From contig VSDK01006225.1 in assembly GCA_009767595.1 (NCBI GenBank), positions 550,209-614,208 on the forward strand: a DNA stretch of 64,000 bases, written 5' to 3'. This DNA comes from Symbiodinium kawagutii (lineage: Eukaryota; Sar; Dinophyceae; Suessiales; Symbiodiniaceae). The first letter of the stretch is position 1. Every line of letters starts with the position of its first letter. Below the pieces are notes generated by a model. It ran no database searches, was not told where the DNA came from, and saw nothing but the letters and a program-made list of their open reading frames with translations. Positions 45,778-56,400 of this stretch are shown piece by piece. The translations under genes and the position numbers were made by a program.

Positions 45778-46032
45778 CTGCCCTTAAAAAGGAAAACACC
45801 AGTAGCATGGTACGAGCAAAGGATCCCACGACCACAGGTATCAGTCCTCGAGACCAGATGCCAGAACAGCTTCAGAACCGTCGCCGTCATGTTATCAAGA
45901 ATGAGATTCGACTGTCTGAGCAACTCGTTTGGGCCAAATGGTGCAGCTAGAAGGTGGATTGATGGTCAACGAACCTTTGATTAGTCAGGGTTGCTGGACG
46001 GGTCATGGTGTGCAGGTATGACTGCAGGGAGG

Positions 46033-46072
46033 GGGGGCTCCAAAAAAAAGAACTCTTTTTTTTGGAGCCCCC
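46033..46072. repeat. Perfect 18-bp inverted repeat with 4-nt loop
   Basis: GGGGGCTCCAAAAAAAAG, loop AACT, then the exact reverse complement. Partial complementarity continues outside (GGGAGG against CCACCTCC). No gene end is recognised next to it. Confidence 0.9.
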
Positions 46073-46214
46073 ACCTCCAGGTCCCCTGGGTGTCTCCGCT
46101 CCCCCTTCTGCCCCTGCTCCCCTGCCCCCCTCTGAACTCTGTAAAAGTACACAAAGAAAACCAAGATGAATGCATAAAACAAAGAATGTATGAAAGAGAA
46201 TGAGATAAAACAGA

Positions 46215-46320
46215 GAGATGGTATATATATATATTTATTTATATTTATATTTATATTTATATTTAGATTTATATTTATATATATATATTTATTTATTTAT
46301 TTATTTTTACACTTATATAC
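46215..46320. repeat. TTTATA-rich simple repeat
   Basis: TATATTTATATTTATATTTA-type runs, with more TA runs at 46425-46465 and 46880-46965. Confidence 0.9.
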
Positions 46321-46430
46321 ATATACATATATATGTATATAAATTGTCCCCTCATTTATCAAATATTCCCAAACTTGTTCATTAATCATTGGTAAAAGGT
46401 AGACTTTTTGTTGGGGGGTGTAACATATAA

Positions 46431-46462
<32 letters not shown>

Positions 46463-46539
46463 GGGTAAAGTACGTTTAAGAGCTCTTTGCAGTGCTTTAT
46501 TATAATAGACATACAGTGCTTCAAAGCGTTTTATATTAT

Positions 46540-46850
46540 CGTCCACATATCATAGAAGTTGTCATCGTATCACAGTGCCATCTACTAACGTTCGTGTTCA
46601 ATTGCTTCGGAATGAACTGCAAATATTGCTTTAATGGCCGCGTATCATAGAAGTTGTCATCGTATCATAGATGTTGTCATCGTATCATAGAAGTTGTCGT
46701 CGTATCATAGAAGTTGTCGTCGTATCATAGAAGTTGTCATCGCATCATAGAAGTTGTCATCGTATCACAGGGCCACCTAATAACGTTCGTGTTTAATTGC
46801 TTCGGAATGAATTGCAAATATTGCTTCAATTGGCCACGTATCTGCAGAAT
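46540..46850. repeat. 20-bp tandem repeat inside a larger duplication
   Basis: The unit gtatcatagaagttgtcatc is repeated about seven times between 46640 and 46770. The flanks on both sides share TAACGTTCGTGTTyAATTGC then TTCGGAATGAAyTGCAAATA, so a block of about 200 bp was duplicated around the short repeat. Confidence 0.85.
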
Positions 46851-47018
46851 TGGGTGAAGCTCTTAGACATACTACACCGATATATATATATATATATGTA
46901 AATATATATGTAAATATATATGTATATATATATATGTGTATATATATATATATATATGTGGATGACGAAAACAATCACACGCATCAACCACGTTTCGCCA
47001 CTGCCTGGCGGCCCCGTC

Positions 47019-47123
47019 CTGATACGCTCGACCAAACAGGGATCCTTCCCAGGAGTTTCGCACCGAAAAGTCCAGCAAACCCATCGACGATTTGGTTTCG
47101 AACTGGTTCCGGTAGTGCGTGTC
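47019..47123 (-). CDS. DUF3626-like gene, YRNQFET exon
   Basis: Acceptor CTGAGGCAG opens 35 codons in phase 0: DTHYRNQFETKSSMGLLD, then SWEGSLFGRAYQ. This is the core motif of the family (YRxQFET, WE.RLF...Y). Family spacing and phase put the exon end at CAG followed by GACGGG, a GA donor, so that AYQ joins DADHFHRPKYG of the next exon. Confidence 0.8.
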
Positions 47124-47649
47124 CTGCCTCAGGTGAGGTATCAGCCAGATCAATCTACAGGGCTTCAAACACCAAACAAACAGGTTGTTCAAACAATCAG
47201 GTAGTGGTTGATCAACCAACCATGCGTGAAGTATCAATCGACTGAGACATTGATCGATATCAGCCAATCAATCTACGGGGCTTTCCAAATGCATGTCTGT
47301 GGGGGATGTGTGTTGTCTGTTGAGTCGCCTTTCCAGGTGTTCTCTTCACAGCGTTTCTTTCTCCCTTTTTCATCCCCTGCGATGTCCTCCGCTTCCTATC
47401 TCCTTTCCTCTTCCCCTTCCTCTTATTGACTGTTCCTCTCGAAACGTAGTAAACGCTTCCCTGAAGTACATGATTTATTGCACAAAGTGTTTCAGTTAGC
47501 TTCTAGATGTGCTACACTGTGCTTTGCAGGCACACGAGTTCTGCTCGCGCAAGAAAGTTTGTAGAGGGCCATGCTTTCAGTGAACGCCTTTGTCACTGCA
47601 AAGTGCCACACCAAGTCTTGACGCCGCAAATGTATATATCCATGTATGT

Positions 47650-49500
47650 GTATAAAAGTATATAAGCATAAAAATAATGTCAGTATATATATATATGTAT
47701 CTGTACAAATGCCTATACATATAAATGCACAACTAAACTTTGAAACTGTTTGTCTTTTCCCGACAAACCTGGACAGAACATTTTTTCTTACACAATGTAA
47801 TTTTTAGAATAAAGCTCTTGCACCAAATAAACTTGGAACCAAGCCTTCGCACAGACTTGACACAACTGGTCCCCTTGCCTTGTATCCCCAATTCAATGTT
47901 TGTAGCGGCCATTATGCACTAACCAAACACCAGTATGAATCAGTACCAACTCAATGGGCTAGTATTTACCAAGATGTTAGTCAGTCTTAACCTTCCCACT
48001 TCTCAGTCATTGTGAACCGTTATCAACCGTTAATGGTTAACCAGTATCAGGATAATGGGCTCGTCTTGGCCACTATCAACCACAGTTAGTATTGTACAGA
48101 ACTCCTGGCAGGTCACCAATCCGAACAATCTGCCGTGCAGCATTACCAGCGATCAGATTGACCAACTCATGCGAAGCAATCATGAGGGATTAGGCACCAT
48201 CAACAAGAGTTTAGCGTGTGAGGATGCTGTGCAACTATGCTGGCACTGCCCTCGGAGAGCTAGAAAGAAAGAAAAAAAAATGCTGTGCAACCAACACTTG
48301 GGTAGGAAATGATGGTGTGTGTGTGTGTGTAATTGTAGCCCTAAATTCTATGCTTTCGGTGCTCAAATGAACGTGTTTTGGATGCTTCGCATTTATCGTA
48401 CTCAAGCCACTGACCATTCAGAAAGCAAGCCAAGCGGACTATCCAAACATCAGTGAGCAGTGTCCAAACCCTGGATTTTTTGGGTGGTTCGGTGGTTCCG
48501 AACATTGTTGGAATAACTATCCTTCGACGCTGCACGTGTGCGCGTGTGGGTGTCTACGTAATCTGTGTATCTAATTTTGGATACCCTCCGGTTCGTCAAA
48601 GGAAAATCCATTTACAAATGACTTGCCACGTGGGAGACAATTATTTGGATTTTCCAGCCTGCTATGTTAGACTGCCAGAGGGTGCGTCTTCGCGATACCA
48701 AGTATCTCCGCGGGTTTTGCAATCTGGGTAGATAGTTTACATCTGTCAAAATCGCCGCCAAAAGCTATCATAATCTATGATAAATCGACTGAACAACGGT
48801 CAAATCTTCGACCTCCAATTTTGCCGGCGGTGATGAGTTGCCCCGTCACAAAAACATGCTTGTCACTTGTTGGTTTGAATATGTTTGAAGCCGTCATCCC
48901 GAGGTATGGTTGAGTAATATTTGAACCCACCAACCACTTGATAATGGTTAACCACTGATGATTTTTTAATCACTAGTTGCATCATCACAAGTTGTTCTTG
49001 TATCCACTGCAGGTGTTGTGCAACTTTGAGGTCAATACCCTGTACCCCAGCTGCTCCCATCAATGAACAAACAATCGTTAACTTGTTGGGATGCTCACCT
49101 ACTCATTTGTTGGATGATTGCTTCTGACCCTTGAGCATATAAAGCTACTCTGCTATGTCCATTAAGGCAGCTAGGGTTTCAGACAAGCGCTCGTGGGGGC
49201 TTCAGATAACTCACTTCTTGCTCATCATTCTCACCTACTATTTTTCATTAACTAGCTAATGAACCATCAAACCATTAGCGATTATCCTAGCCAGTTGGTG
49301 TTTGTTCAACTATGGGTACCCCCAAATCATCCTTTTTATTAATCGTTCTAAGTAACAAACCAATCTATCCCATACTATTGCTCATTATCCCCTTGTTAAT
49401 TACCATCACCATCAATACAGCATACTGATTCAACCATTCAACCCTTCAACCATCCATCTTTTCAACCATTGATACTAATCAGATGCAATAAACCATATGG
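47650..49500. other. Intron-like sequence
   Basis: TA and TG microsatellites, one family 2 element (48582-48683) and degenerate ACC/TTAACC repeats. No supported gene. Confidence 0.5.
48582..48683. mobile_element. MITE-like family 2, copy at 48.6 kb
   Basis: The left end is TACCCTCCGGTTCGTCAAAG then GAAAATCCATTT, and the right end is GGATTTTCCAGCCTGCTATG then TTAGACTGCCAGAGGGTG, an inverted repeat sharing the TACCCTCyGG and GGAAAATCCA words. Confidence 0.6.
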
Positions 49501-49503
49501 CAG

Positions 49504-49609
49504 TGGGTCAGTTCACCCTGTACCTCTGGTTCACCTATCATTAACCATTGGTTTCCCTATTATTGCTGGTTATTATCCCCATTAGTTGGTTGGTTAACTG
49601 CTTGACCCA
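49504..49609. mobile_element. MITE-like family 3, copy at 49.5 kb
   Basis: It begins TGGGTCA and ends TGACCCA, with an interior CTGTACCTCTGGTTCACC then TATCATTAACCATTGG. On minus its edge is the intron start next to exon 49671-49790 (AAG|GTGGCTATGGGTCA). Related copies: 34942-35051 and, reversed, 25492-25583. Confidence 0.6.
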
Positions 49610-49670
49610 TAGCCACCTTGGAGGCTTCCCAGCTTCCTTGGCACCAACCCCGCCACGCCCCGCAGCAATC

Positions 49671-49790
49671 ACCAGGGAACGCCAGGAATTCACCGATCAC
49701 CGGTAGATTGATGTGCACGATCACAGGGGCCAACTCGCGGATCCAAGCCAAGGTCATCCTGGAGAGCCAGCGGCTGCGCTGCACGACCAT
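49671..49790 (-). CDS. DUF3626-like gene, exon with VIVHINL
   Basis: An ATG at 49790 (or an acceptor CTCTCCAG shortly after) leads to MTLAWIRELAPVIVHINL followed by PVIGEFLA. Family members place exactly such an (x)VHxNLxxxxxFL segment directly before the YRNQFET motif. The frame stays open to 49613, where AAG|GTGGCT could be a donor, but family spacing favours an end near 49675. Confidence 0.6.
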
Positions 49791-50639
49791 GCTATGAGTG
49801 ATGGTGGATGATGGTCAATTAATGATGGTTGATGACAATTAATGTACTGTATAACCATTTTCAAAGAACAGTTGAATGGTATATGACTGTTGATTGCAAT
49901 TTGTAATATATATATATATATATATGTAAAAATATATATACATATAAGTGGTTACTGTAATAGTTTCAATATACATATATATATATATCTCTTAGTTTAC
50001 AACTCTTGAATGTAAAGAAATGTTGTTGACCGCTCATAATGACTAATGATGACGAATATGTAGTGGGCAATACTGGTGAACAATGGTTATGATGGTCCTC
50101 AATGGCGAATATTGATCCTACGGGAAAGTAACAATTCATACTACTGACTGTGGGTATCAAATGCTGTTGTTGCCTATAGTTGATACCTGTACTTGCTAAT
50201 ATCATCATAGTTGATACGCAATAAATGGATACGCATAGTTGATCCAAACTTCCTGACCCATCATAATGATCAGTCAAACGCTGTTCCAATCATATGTTGC
50301 CCTATGCCAGCTCGGTTGGGACCCTGCTGACGGCTCGACTGTGGGCACACTCCCTGGATCTTCGCTCTTGTTATGACATATTATGACAAATAGTATTTAA
50401 TGTGCTCAGTCATGCATTCGCTTGATATCAATGGAATCAACTTTTGCAGGGAATGCAATTCAATTGTTGTCATCATCCCTAGGCCCTACAGACGAGGTTA
50501 TTTCACCAATGGATACTCATCATCGCTTTATCCTTCAAGAGATTCTAAAGATCGCTACTAGTGCCAGATTTCTTCAATCAGTGGTAGAGCAGCCAATAGA
50601 TTGGCCACCGGATGTTTGTTTTTGATATCACATATGTTG

Positions 50640-51310
50640 ATATGTATGATGTATGTAAGAATGACATGTGCGTGCATGTATGTATCTATGTATGCATGTA
50701 TGTGTGCATGTATGTATGCATGCATGTATGCATGTATATATGCATGCATTCATGCATGCGTTTATGCATGTGTGTGTGTATGCATGTACATATGCATGTA
50801 TTCATGCATGTGTTTATGCATGTGTATGTATGTATGTATGTATGTATGTATGAATGAATGAATGAATGTATGAATGAATGAATGAATGAATAAATGAATG
50901 AATGAATGAATCAATGAATGAATGAATGAATCAATGAATGAATGAATCAATGAATGGATGAATCAATGAATGGATGAATGAATGAATGAATGAATCAATG
51001 AATGAATGAATCAATGAATGNNNNNNNNNNNNNNNNNNNNNNNNNNNNNNNNNNNNNNNNNNNNNNNNNNNNNNNNNNNNNNNNNNNNNNNNNNNNNNNN
51101 NNNNNNNNNNNNNNNNNNNNNNNNNNNNNNNNNNNNNNNNNTGTATGTCTGTATGTCTGTATGTCTGTATGTCTGTATGTCTGTACGTCTGTATGTCTGT
51201 ATGTCTGTATGTCTGTATGTACGTATGTATGTATGAATGTATGAATGTATGAATGTATGAAATGTATGAATGTATGTATGAATGTATGTATGAATGTATG
51301 TATGAGGGAA
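50640..51310. repeat. ATGT / ATGA / TCTG tetranucleotide array with an assembly gap
   Basis: Successive zones of GTAT/GCAT, GAAT, then after a 121-base gap TGTC and GAAT repeats. The gap (51021-51141) lies where the repeat type changes, so the true length is unknown. Confidence 0.95.
51021..51141. other. Assembly gap of 121 N
   Basis: A run of N inside a tetranucleotide repeat array. Confidence 0.99.
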
Positions 51311-51809
51311 TTAATACTTCTAAAATATGGGTGCATGGCGAAACAGAGTATCTGCATTGCTTTAGCGCTCCAAGTGTGAAGCTGCTGTGATGTCCTAGTA
51401 GCTGACCGTGTGACACAGTACATTTTCTTTTTTTCATTCTCTGTTCTTCATATCAAATTTCGGTGCCATTTCAGGGAGAAACTCTTGACTTCGGTCCCCC
51501 AACATGCATCGTGAATCTTGGGCCAGAATTACCGAACCAAAAACTCCAAGTAAAGAGCTCCAAGTTCCACCATGGACAGGGGTTCTCAAAGGCTATGGAC
51601 ATGGACTTCATTTGCCCACTAATTTAGGGCATGAAAGGATGGTACTAAATCACGTATCCACAGGGGCAGATAGGTCAATAAGAACGCATCAAGTCCCTGG
51701 TTCTGACGGAAACTGTTCCGCCAATTTGAGCTGCGCCCCAGCAGATCGATCTGAGACTTCCACACAAGGCAGGTGATCACTATCTCATGGCCACAGCGTG
51801 CTATGGCTA

Positions 51810-51975
51810 CTCCCACCAACCAGGCTGACACAGGCTGGCGCTGTTGCGAGGCTGAGCATCCACATATCAGCCACCGTATAGCCCATCTCTTCAAACCTCT
51901 GAGTGAGCTCCGGCAACCTCAAGAATTCCAGCGGCAGCTGGGAGATTCCCCTAAACCAATCCAGGTGACCAGCTA
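51810..51975 (-). CDS. Exon-like segment upstream of the DUF3626 exons
   Basis: The minus frame reads LDWFRGISQLPLEFLRLPEL, then TQRFEEMGYTVADMW and MLSLATAPACVSL before donor-like GTTGGTGGG. It is clearly protein-like. Position and strand suggest an N-terminal exon of the same gene, without proof. Acceptor candidates are GTGTAG and GGTTTAG. Confidence 0.5.
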
Positions 51976-52124
51976 CACTGGTTGATGACTGATGACTCAT
52001 GATAGGTGTTCACAACCAACAAAAAAGAAGCATCCGCGATTCCCATGCCATAGTTGGGTATCCTTGATAGCTGGTGGTCTCATTGTTGGTCTCACGTTGA
52101 CGTACAGTGAGAGTGGTTGTTTCA

Positions 52125-52300
52125 TTGAATATGATCCCGGAAAAATTGGTAGATGTCTCCAGCAAGTTCCATGGTGGCAAGGAGGACAAAATCTGTATCA
52201 GCGGCCCCAAAGCATGTGCAGTTTCTCCGTGCAAAGTACGCTCCAAATGTCCATCTTGCGCAACGATTACCATATGATGATCTTGATGGATGCCTTGCAC
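52125..52300 (-). CDS. Exon-like segment, minus strand
   Basis: Two frames are open. One reads MVIVAQDGHLERTLHGETAH and ILSSLPPWNLLETSTN, the other RWTFGAYFARRNCTCFGAAD and MELAGDIYQFF. Composition indicates coding, but I cannot choose the frame or the ends. Confidence 0.35.
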
Positions 52301-52337
52301 CCGTCACGATCTAACCTCGCAGCGGATCACACCGCAC

Positions 52338-52540
52338 TCAGGTCCCAGTAACGCTTTGTTGTGGTTGATCCGGGCCAAATTCCTGGCGGATTGACCATGC
52401 AACTTGGGTTGGTGTGTTGACCCATGGCAATTTGCACTGCTTGAAATCAGAGGGACCACGGTTCCTCGTCTCATGAGCATACCAAACATCAAGCAGGTCA
52501 AACACAACCCCATCTTTTGCCACAGTTCTGCTGCTTTTCC
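52338..52540 (-). CDS. Exon-like segment, minus strand
   Basis: The frames include VFDLLDVWYAHETRNRGPSD and, shifted, LCLTCLMFGMLMRRGTVVPL. It lies upstream of the preceding segment on the same strand, with no recognised family. Confidence 0.3.
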
Positions 52541-53204
52541 CAAAATTGAACATTAAACTAGTGGCACTCGGAAGCGTGAGATTGCAACCAAAACCTAGTC
52601 ACTTGTCTCTTTTTTTGGCGAGAGTTTCTAATTTATAGATTTTGATACATTTTGCGACTCACAAGCACAAGTCTAGTTTTTTTGATTGATCTTCTCAATA
52701 TCATGACTGCGTATTTACATCACAGCACTCGCAGGCACCTTCTCTATATCAAGGGAAGCATCGGAAGTGACTTCCATATCTGCATTGTTTCCATCTACAG
52801 ATAAAGGTGAATAAAGGTACATGTTGCATGTGTATGTAACATTCGAAAAAAATATATTCAGTACAACTGTATGCATATATAGTTTTTACGTACATATATA
52901 TACACACACTGGTTGGCGGTTATACAGAACATATCAGGCAATAAATCAATCATTCAAAATGCTAGGGAAAATAGAATATGCAACACTAGGCGGACAGGCG
53001 GGCAGCTACTCGACCTGCAGTTAAGGGGATGAGCTAGGGTGCTGCCCGACAAACCTACAACCATGTATAAAGCCAACCGCATACATATGGAAATAAAGAT
53101 ATACAAAGCATTTCATATTTGATACCTCTCTTCATATATATATATTACATTTACATAATACATATATATATAAATATATATATATATATAATGATTATAT
53201 ATAG

Positions 53205-53307
53205 TGGTTTCTGAAAATAGGGGGGCCCTAAAACTGGTTGGTTGACTGCATAAATGGTTAATAAACTGGATGACTTTGGGGGTCCCCTATGACTTGAGAA
53301 ACCACCA
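53205..53307. mobile_element. MITE-like family 1, copy at 53.2 kb (103 bp)
   Basis: The ends form an inverted repeat: TGGTTTCTgAAAATAGGGG at the left and CCCCTATgacTTGAGAAACCACCA at the right, with GGGGGTCCCC next to it. Five other copies of nearly the same length occur in the window. It has no coding capacity. Confidence 0.75.
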
Positions 53308-53362
53308 AATATAGAAATACATATCCATATCCACATCTACAATATATATATATATATATATA

Positions 53363-53481
53363 TGCGAGCCGGCACTCAACCCAAGACCCCGCGACGATTT
53401 CCTCACAGGAACTGAAAGGGGTACTTGAACCAGAGTTCCAATCCACGTGTTGTGAATGATGTGTGGTTCAATGGAATTGCA
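53363..53481 (-). repeat. 3' LTR (119 bp)
   Basis: This is the second copy of the LTR, with the same TG...CA ends. The pol stop codon lies only 11 bp inside it (53493). The outer side abuts a TA microsatellite. Confidence 0.95.
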
Positions 53482-53492
53482 CGGCAGGAAAG

Positions 53493-56400
53493 TTAAAAAT
53501 CTTCGGAAGCCATTTTGGCATCCAGCGCGCCGAGACCCAGAGCCTTTCTTTTCTTTCCAGAAACAAGATCTTCATCATAAACAATCCGCCAACGGCCATT
53601 ACGAGAGGAAAACAGGAAGAGTTGGTGAAGTTCATTCTCCTTGGTTAAGGAGTTACTAAGTTGAGATTCCCCATTAACCCACCTCAAGATCACACCATTA
53701 TACGATATCGCTTCCTTCAGACATATTGATTCAATGTCTGAACGCTTCTCTGCTCCACGAAGCGTCATCATCGTTTGAGATAATCGATCGTACAGGTTCT
53801 TGGAGTCTGAGATGAGGATTCCTCGGGTCTGGTTGACGGTCTCATCGGTGCACCAGACATTGGCATAATGCCCTTGGAATTCACTGAGCTGGAAACGGAG
53901 AGCATACATTTGATCTTCTCCATCGACAGCAGCACGTGTTTCAGCTGAAGCACTTGATCTACAAACACGGGTGATTTTTGAAGAATTCCAATAGACAGGA
54001 TTCACCACTTCTAACGCTCCGTCAAGCAATCTTGATGTTGAGCAGCCTACGAGAATTCCTTTTGTGCTACTGCCATCAGCTCTGTTGGCATGTGCTGCAT
54101 CTACCCAAGTCGCCAAAAGAAGATCCGAAGGGTCTAACTTGTGAATCACCATGACATTGCTTTGACGGGACTTGGCCTTTCGAAGTATCTTATTCACCTC
54201 TATGATGTCTTCTACCGTTGACTTGTTGATCTTGGACAGATAGATACCCACTGGGGCACTCAGCTCCATAGCTACTTGTCCTGCATGCCAAGACAGACAT
54301 CCTAAGACACTACGGAGTTGTTGTTGTTCTGCCGCTGTCGTTGGAGATTCCTTCTCCTGGAAACGATTCTTGCTCACATGGATCTCCGAGACTTGATCAA
54401 GAAATGTCGGCTGACTCAGTGTGAAGCTAAAATCTTCTCGTTGTTGAATCTCGACACCGCATTGGATGAACTTCTTACTTTCCCATTGTCCCCACTTGAA
54501 CTTTGACTGGATCTCTTGTCGGATCTGCTGCCACCGTGGATCATCAGATCGTCCTCCAAATAGGAAGTCATCTACGTGACCGCACACGAATCCTATGGGC
54601 TTGTCCTCGGAGTCAAATAGCCCCCAGCAGCATGGATCGGATTTTTGACGTTCAAATCCCAGGTTCAGCAGAAAAGAATCTATTGTCAAGTACCACTCCA
54701 GTGGTGCTTGCACCAGGCCATATGCTGCCTTAGTCAATCGTGTGATACTTTGCGGAGGCAAGTCTAGGTGTTCGCAGATCTCTGGCAAGGGCTCGACGAA
54801 AATGTCGTCTTGTAGAGCTCGTCCCTGAAGAAAGGCTCCTGACACGTCACCCTTCTCCACCAGCATGCCATAGGCTGCGCACATGATCAGAAAGAGTTGC
54901 CGAGTGGCACGCCCCATGGTGGGACTTGCCGTTGGTCGATGTTCATACAGGGGATCCTGATATCCTAGGATCACAGCTCTTGCTTTTGCTTTGGGTGGTT
55001 CTGCCTCTTCTTGGTCTGTCTTCCAAGTAAGCACCCACCTCATTTTGAGCACTTGTGACCGATCTGGACGCTTTTCCACTGGGATCTTCTCAAAGACCTT
55101 GGCCATGATATAGTTCTTCACCTCCTTATACTTGGCCTCCTTGAATTTCTCCTGCTCTGAAGGGGTGAGCCTACGCTCATTCACTTCCACATGATTTTTC
55201 TTCACTTGGTTCAGGAGATAGCAGTCCAGGTTTCTGATCCAATGTCCTTTACGAGCTGTCTTCTTTTCTGGTAAATCTATGTTGATCTCTAAGCAATTGT
55301 CCGGTTCCTCGAGGTGAGCTGAAGACTTTTCTGCCGCCATACATAGGAGGTCATCTTCTTCGATTTCTTCTTCTCCCAGTTGACGGGCTTGTTTGGCTGG
55401 ACGTTGTCCGGCTCCGAAATTTGGATCTGGTCCTTTTCTTCGATACCGGTGTGAAGGCACTGGTATTGGTACTTCTGGAGGAAGTGGCGTTGAAGGCTCT
55501 GCTAGTTCTTCAAGGTCCACATCCATGAGCTCTTCTTCTGTAGGAGCTTCTCCTGTGATGTCATCATAGGTCTTGCGCTCTGAAGTTGAGAGCATTCCTG
55601 AAATTGTCCAGGGGATCACTCGATCTTCCTGTAGTTCACTCCAGGCTTGCTCTCGGTCACTGGCACTTCGCAGCTGTTGTGGCGCCGCCTTGATCAGGCG
55701 GCTGCCTCTGAAAAGCCAGACGCAACTTCCTGGACGAATGGAGCCATCTTCATTTTGACGGGTTTCGGTAGCGAGGACCCTAGCTGGGCCAAGAAATGCT
55801 CCGGTGCGAAAAGCTTGCTTACCATGCTTTTTGTTCTCTCCACTAAGTTGTTTTCTCCAGTAAAAGACTAAATCACCAGGTTGATACACAGGGCATTTCC
55901 TAGACCCTGCTCGTGCGGCTCGTTGGAGTCGCTGCTTGTACTGTTCTTCGATGAAAATCTGTTCAGTCCGTTTCCTACAAGCTTCGTCCCTACCAAACTC
56001 AGCAGAAAGACCTTTCTCAGTCAGCACTGGGGGAGATCCCGTGCCATGTTCATGAAGTTCACCATTTTCATTGGGATTTTTACCAAGGAGATGTTGAACC
56101 GGAGAGAAACCAAGGTATTGATCACGGAAATTCTGAGCCCAGATGGAACGACAGAACAGCTCCCTAGGAGAGAGTTCAGGAAATTCACCATGGATAGTAG
56201 TCATCATATTCTTCGTGGTCTGAATGGCCCGTTCAACCAGAGGAATTTGCCAATGAGCTTCCGCGGGAATGTGTTCCATGAAAATGTTCTGTTGAAGAAG
56301 GTAGTTGTCCAACTTTTCGCCCCTGAACGCCCCTGCCGGATCAACTCTGATGGTGGCTGGTTTTCCCAAAAAAGGTTTCCAGTATCGTTCATAAAATTCG

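Larger units (their letters stand above)
32905..52553 (-). other. Gene span: DUF3626-like protein (dinoflagellate type), multi-exon
   Basis: Exons in order on the minus strand carry ELAPVIVHINL, DTHYRNQFET, RPKYGVLNVWNDP, EQYGDSYLVLK, VLDYYGHTL, YKEVQIHGPIDLSKHVE and GWQIAWVKEM. I recall this succession from many dinoflagellate proteins and believe it corresponds to DUF3626, whose hallmark is Y(R)xQFETG and KYG. The molecular function is not established. Exons 2 to 3, 4 to 5 and 6 to 7 agree in phase. The 5' limit is unknown; exon-like segments at 51.8-52.5 kb are included on strand and position only. One exon between 37.9 and 34.7 kb is missing, and the last exon has a frame problem. Confidence 0.7.

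Noticed and set aside
46021-46080. Hairpin plus T run as a rho-independent terminator
   Set aside because: The genome is eukaryotic nuclear; the T run is inside the stem, not after it.
50612-51437. Long Met/Tyr/Cys-rich or His/Ser/Ile-rich ORFs over the tetranucleotide array
   Set aside because: They are tetranucleotide repeats read in three frames and extended by N bases. No gene evidence.
53508-53522. AGCCATTTTGGC matches 12 bases of the dinoflagellate spliced leader
   Set aside because: It lies antisense to the end of pol, where the codons GCC AAA ATG GCT account for it, and the rest of the leader does not match. No retroposed leader relic is supported.
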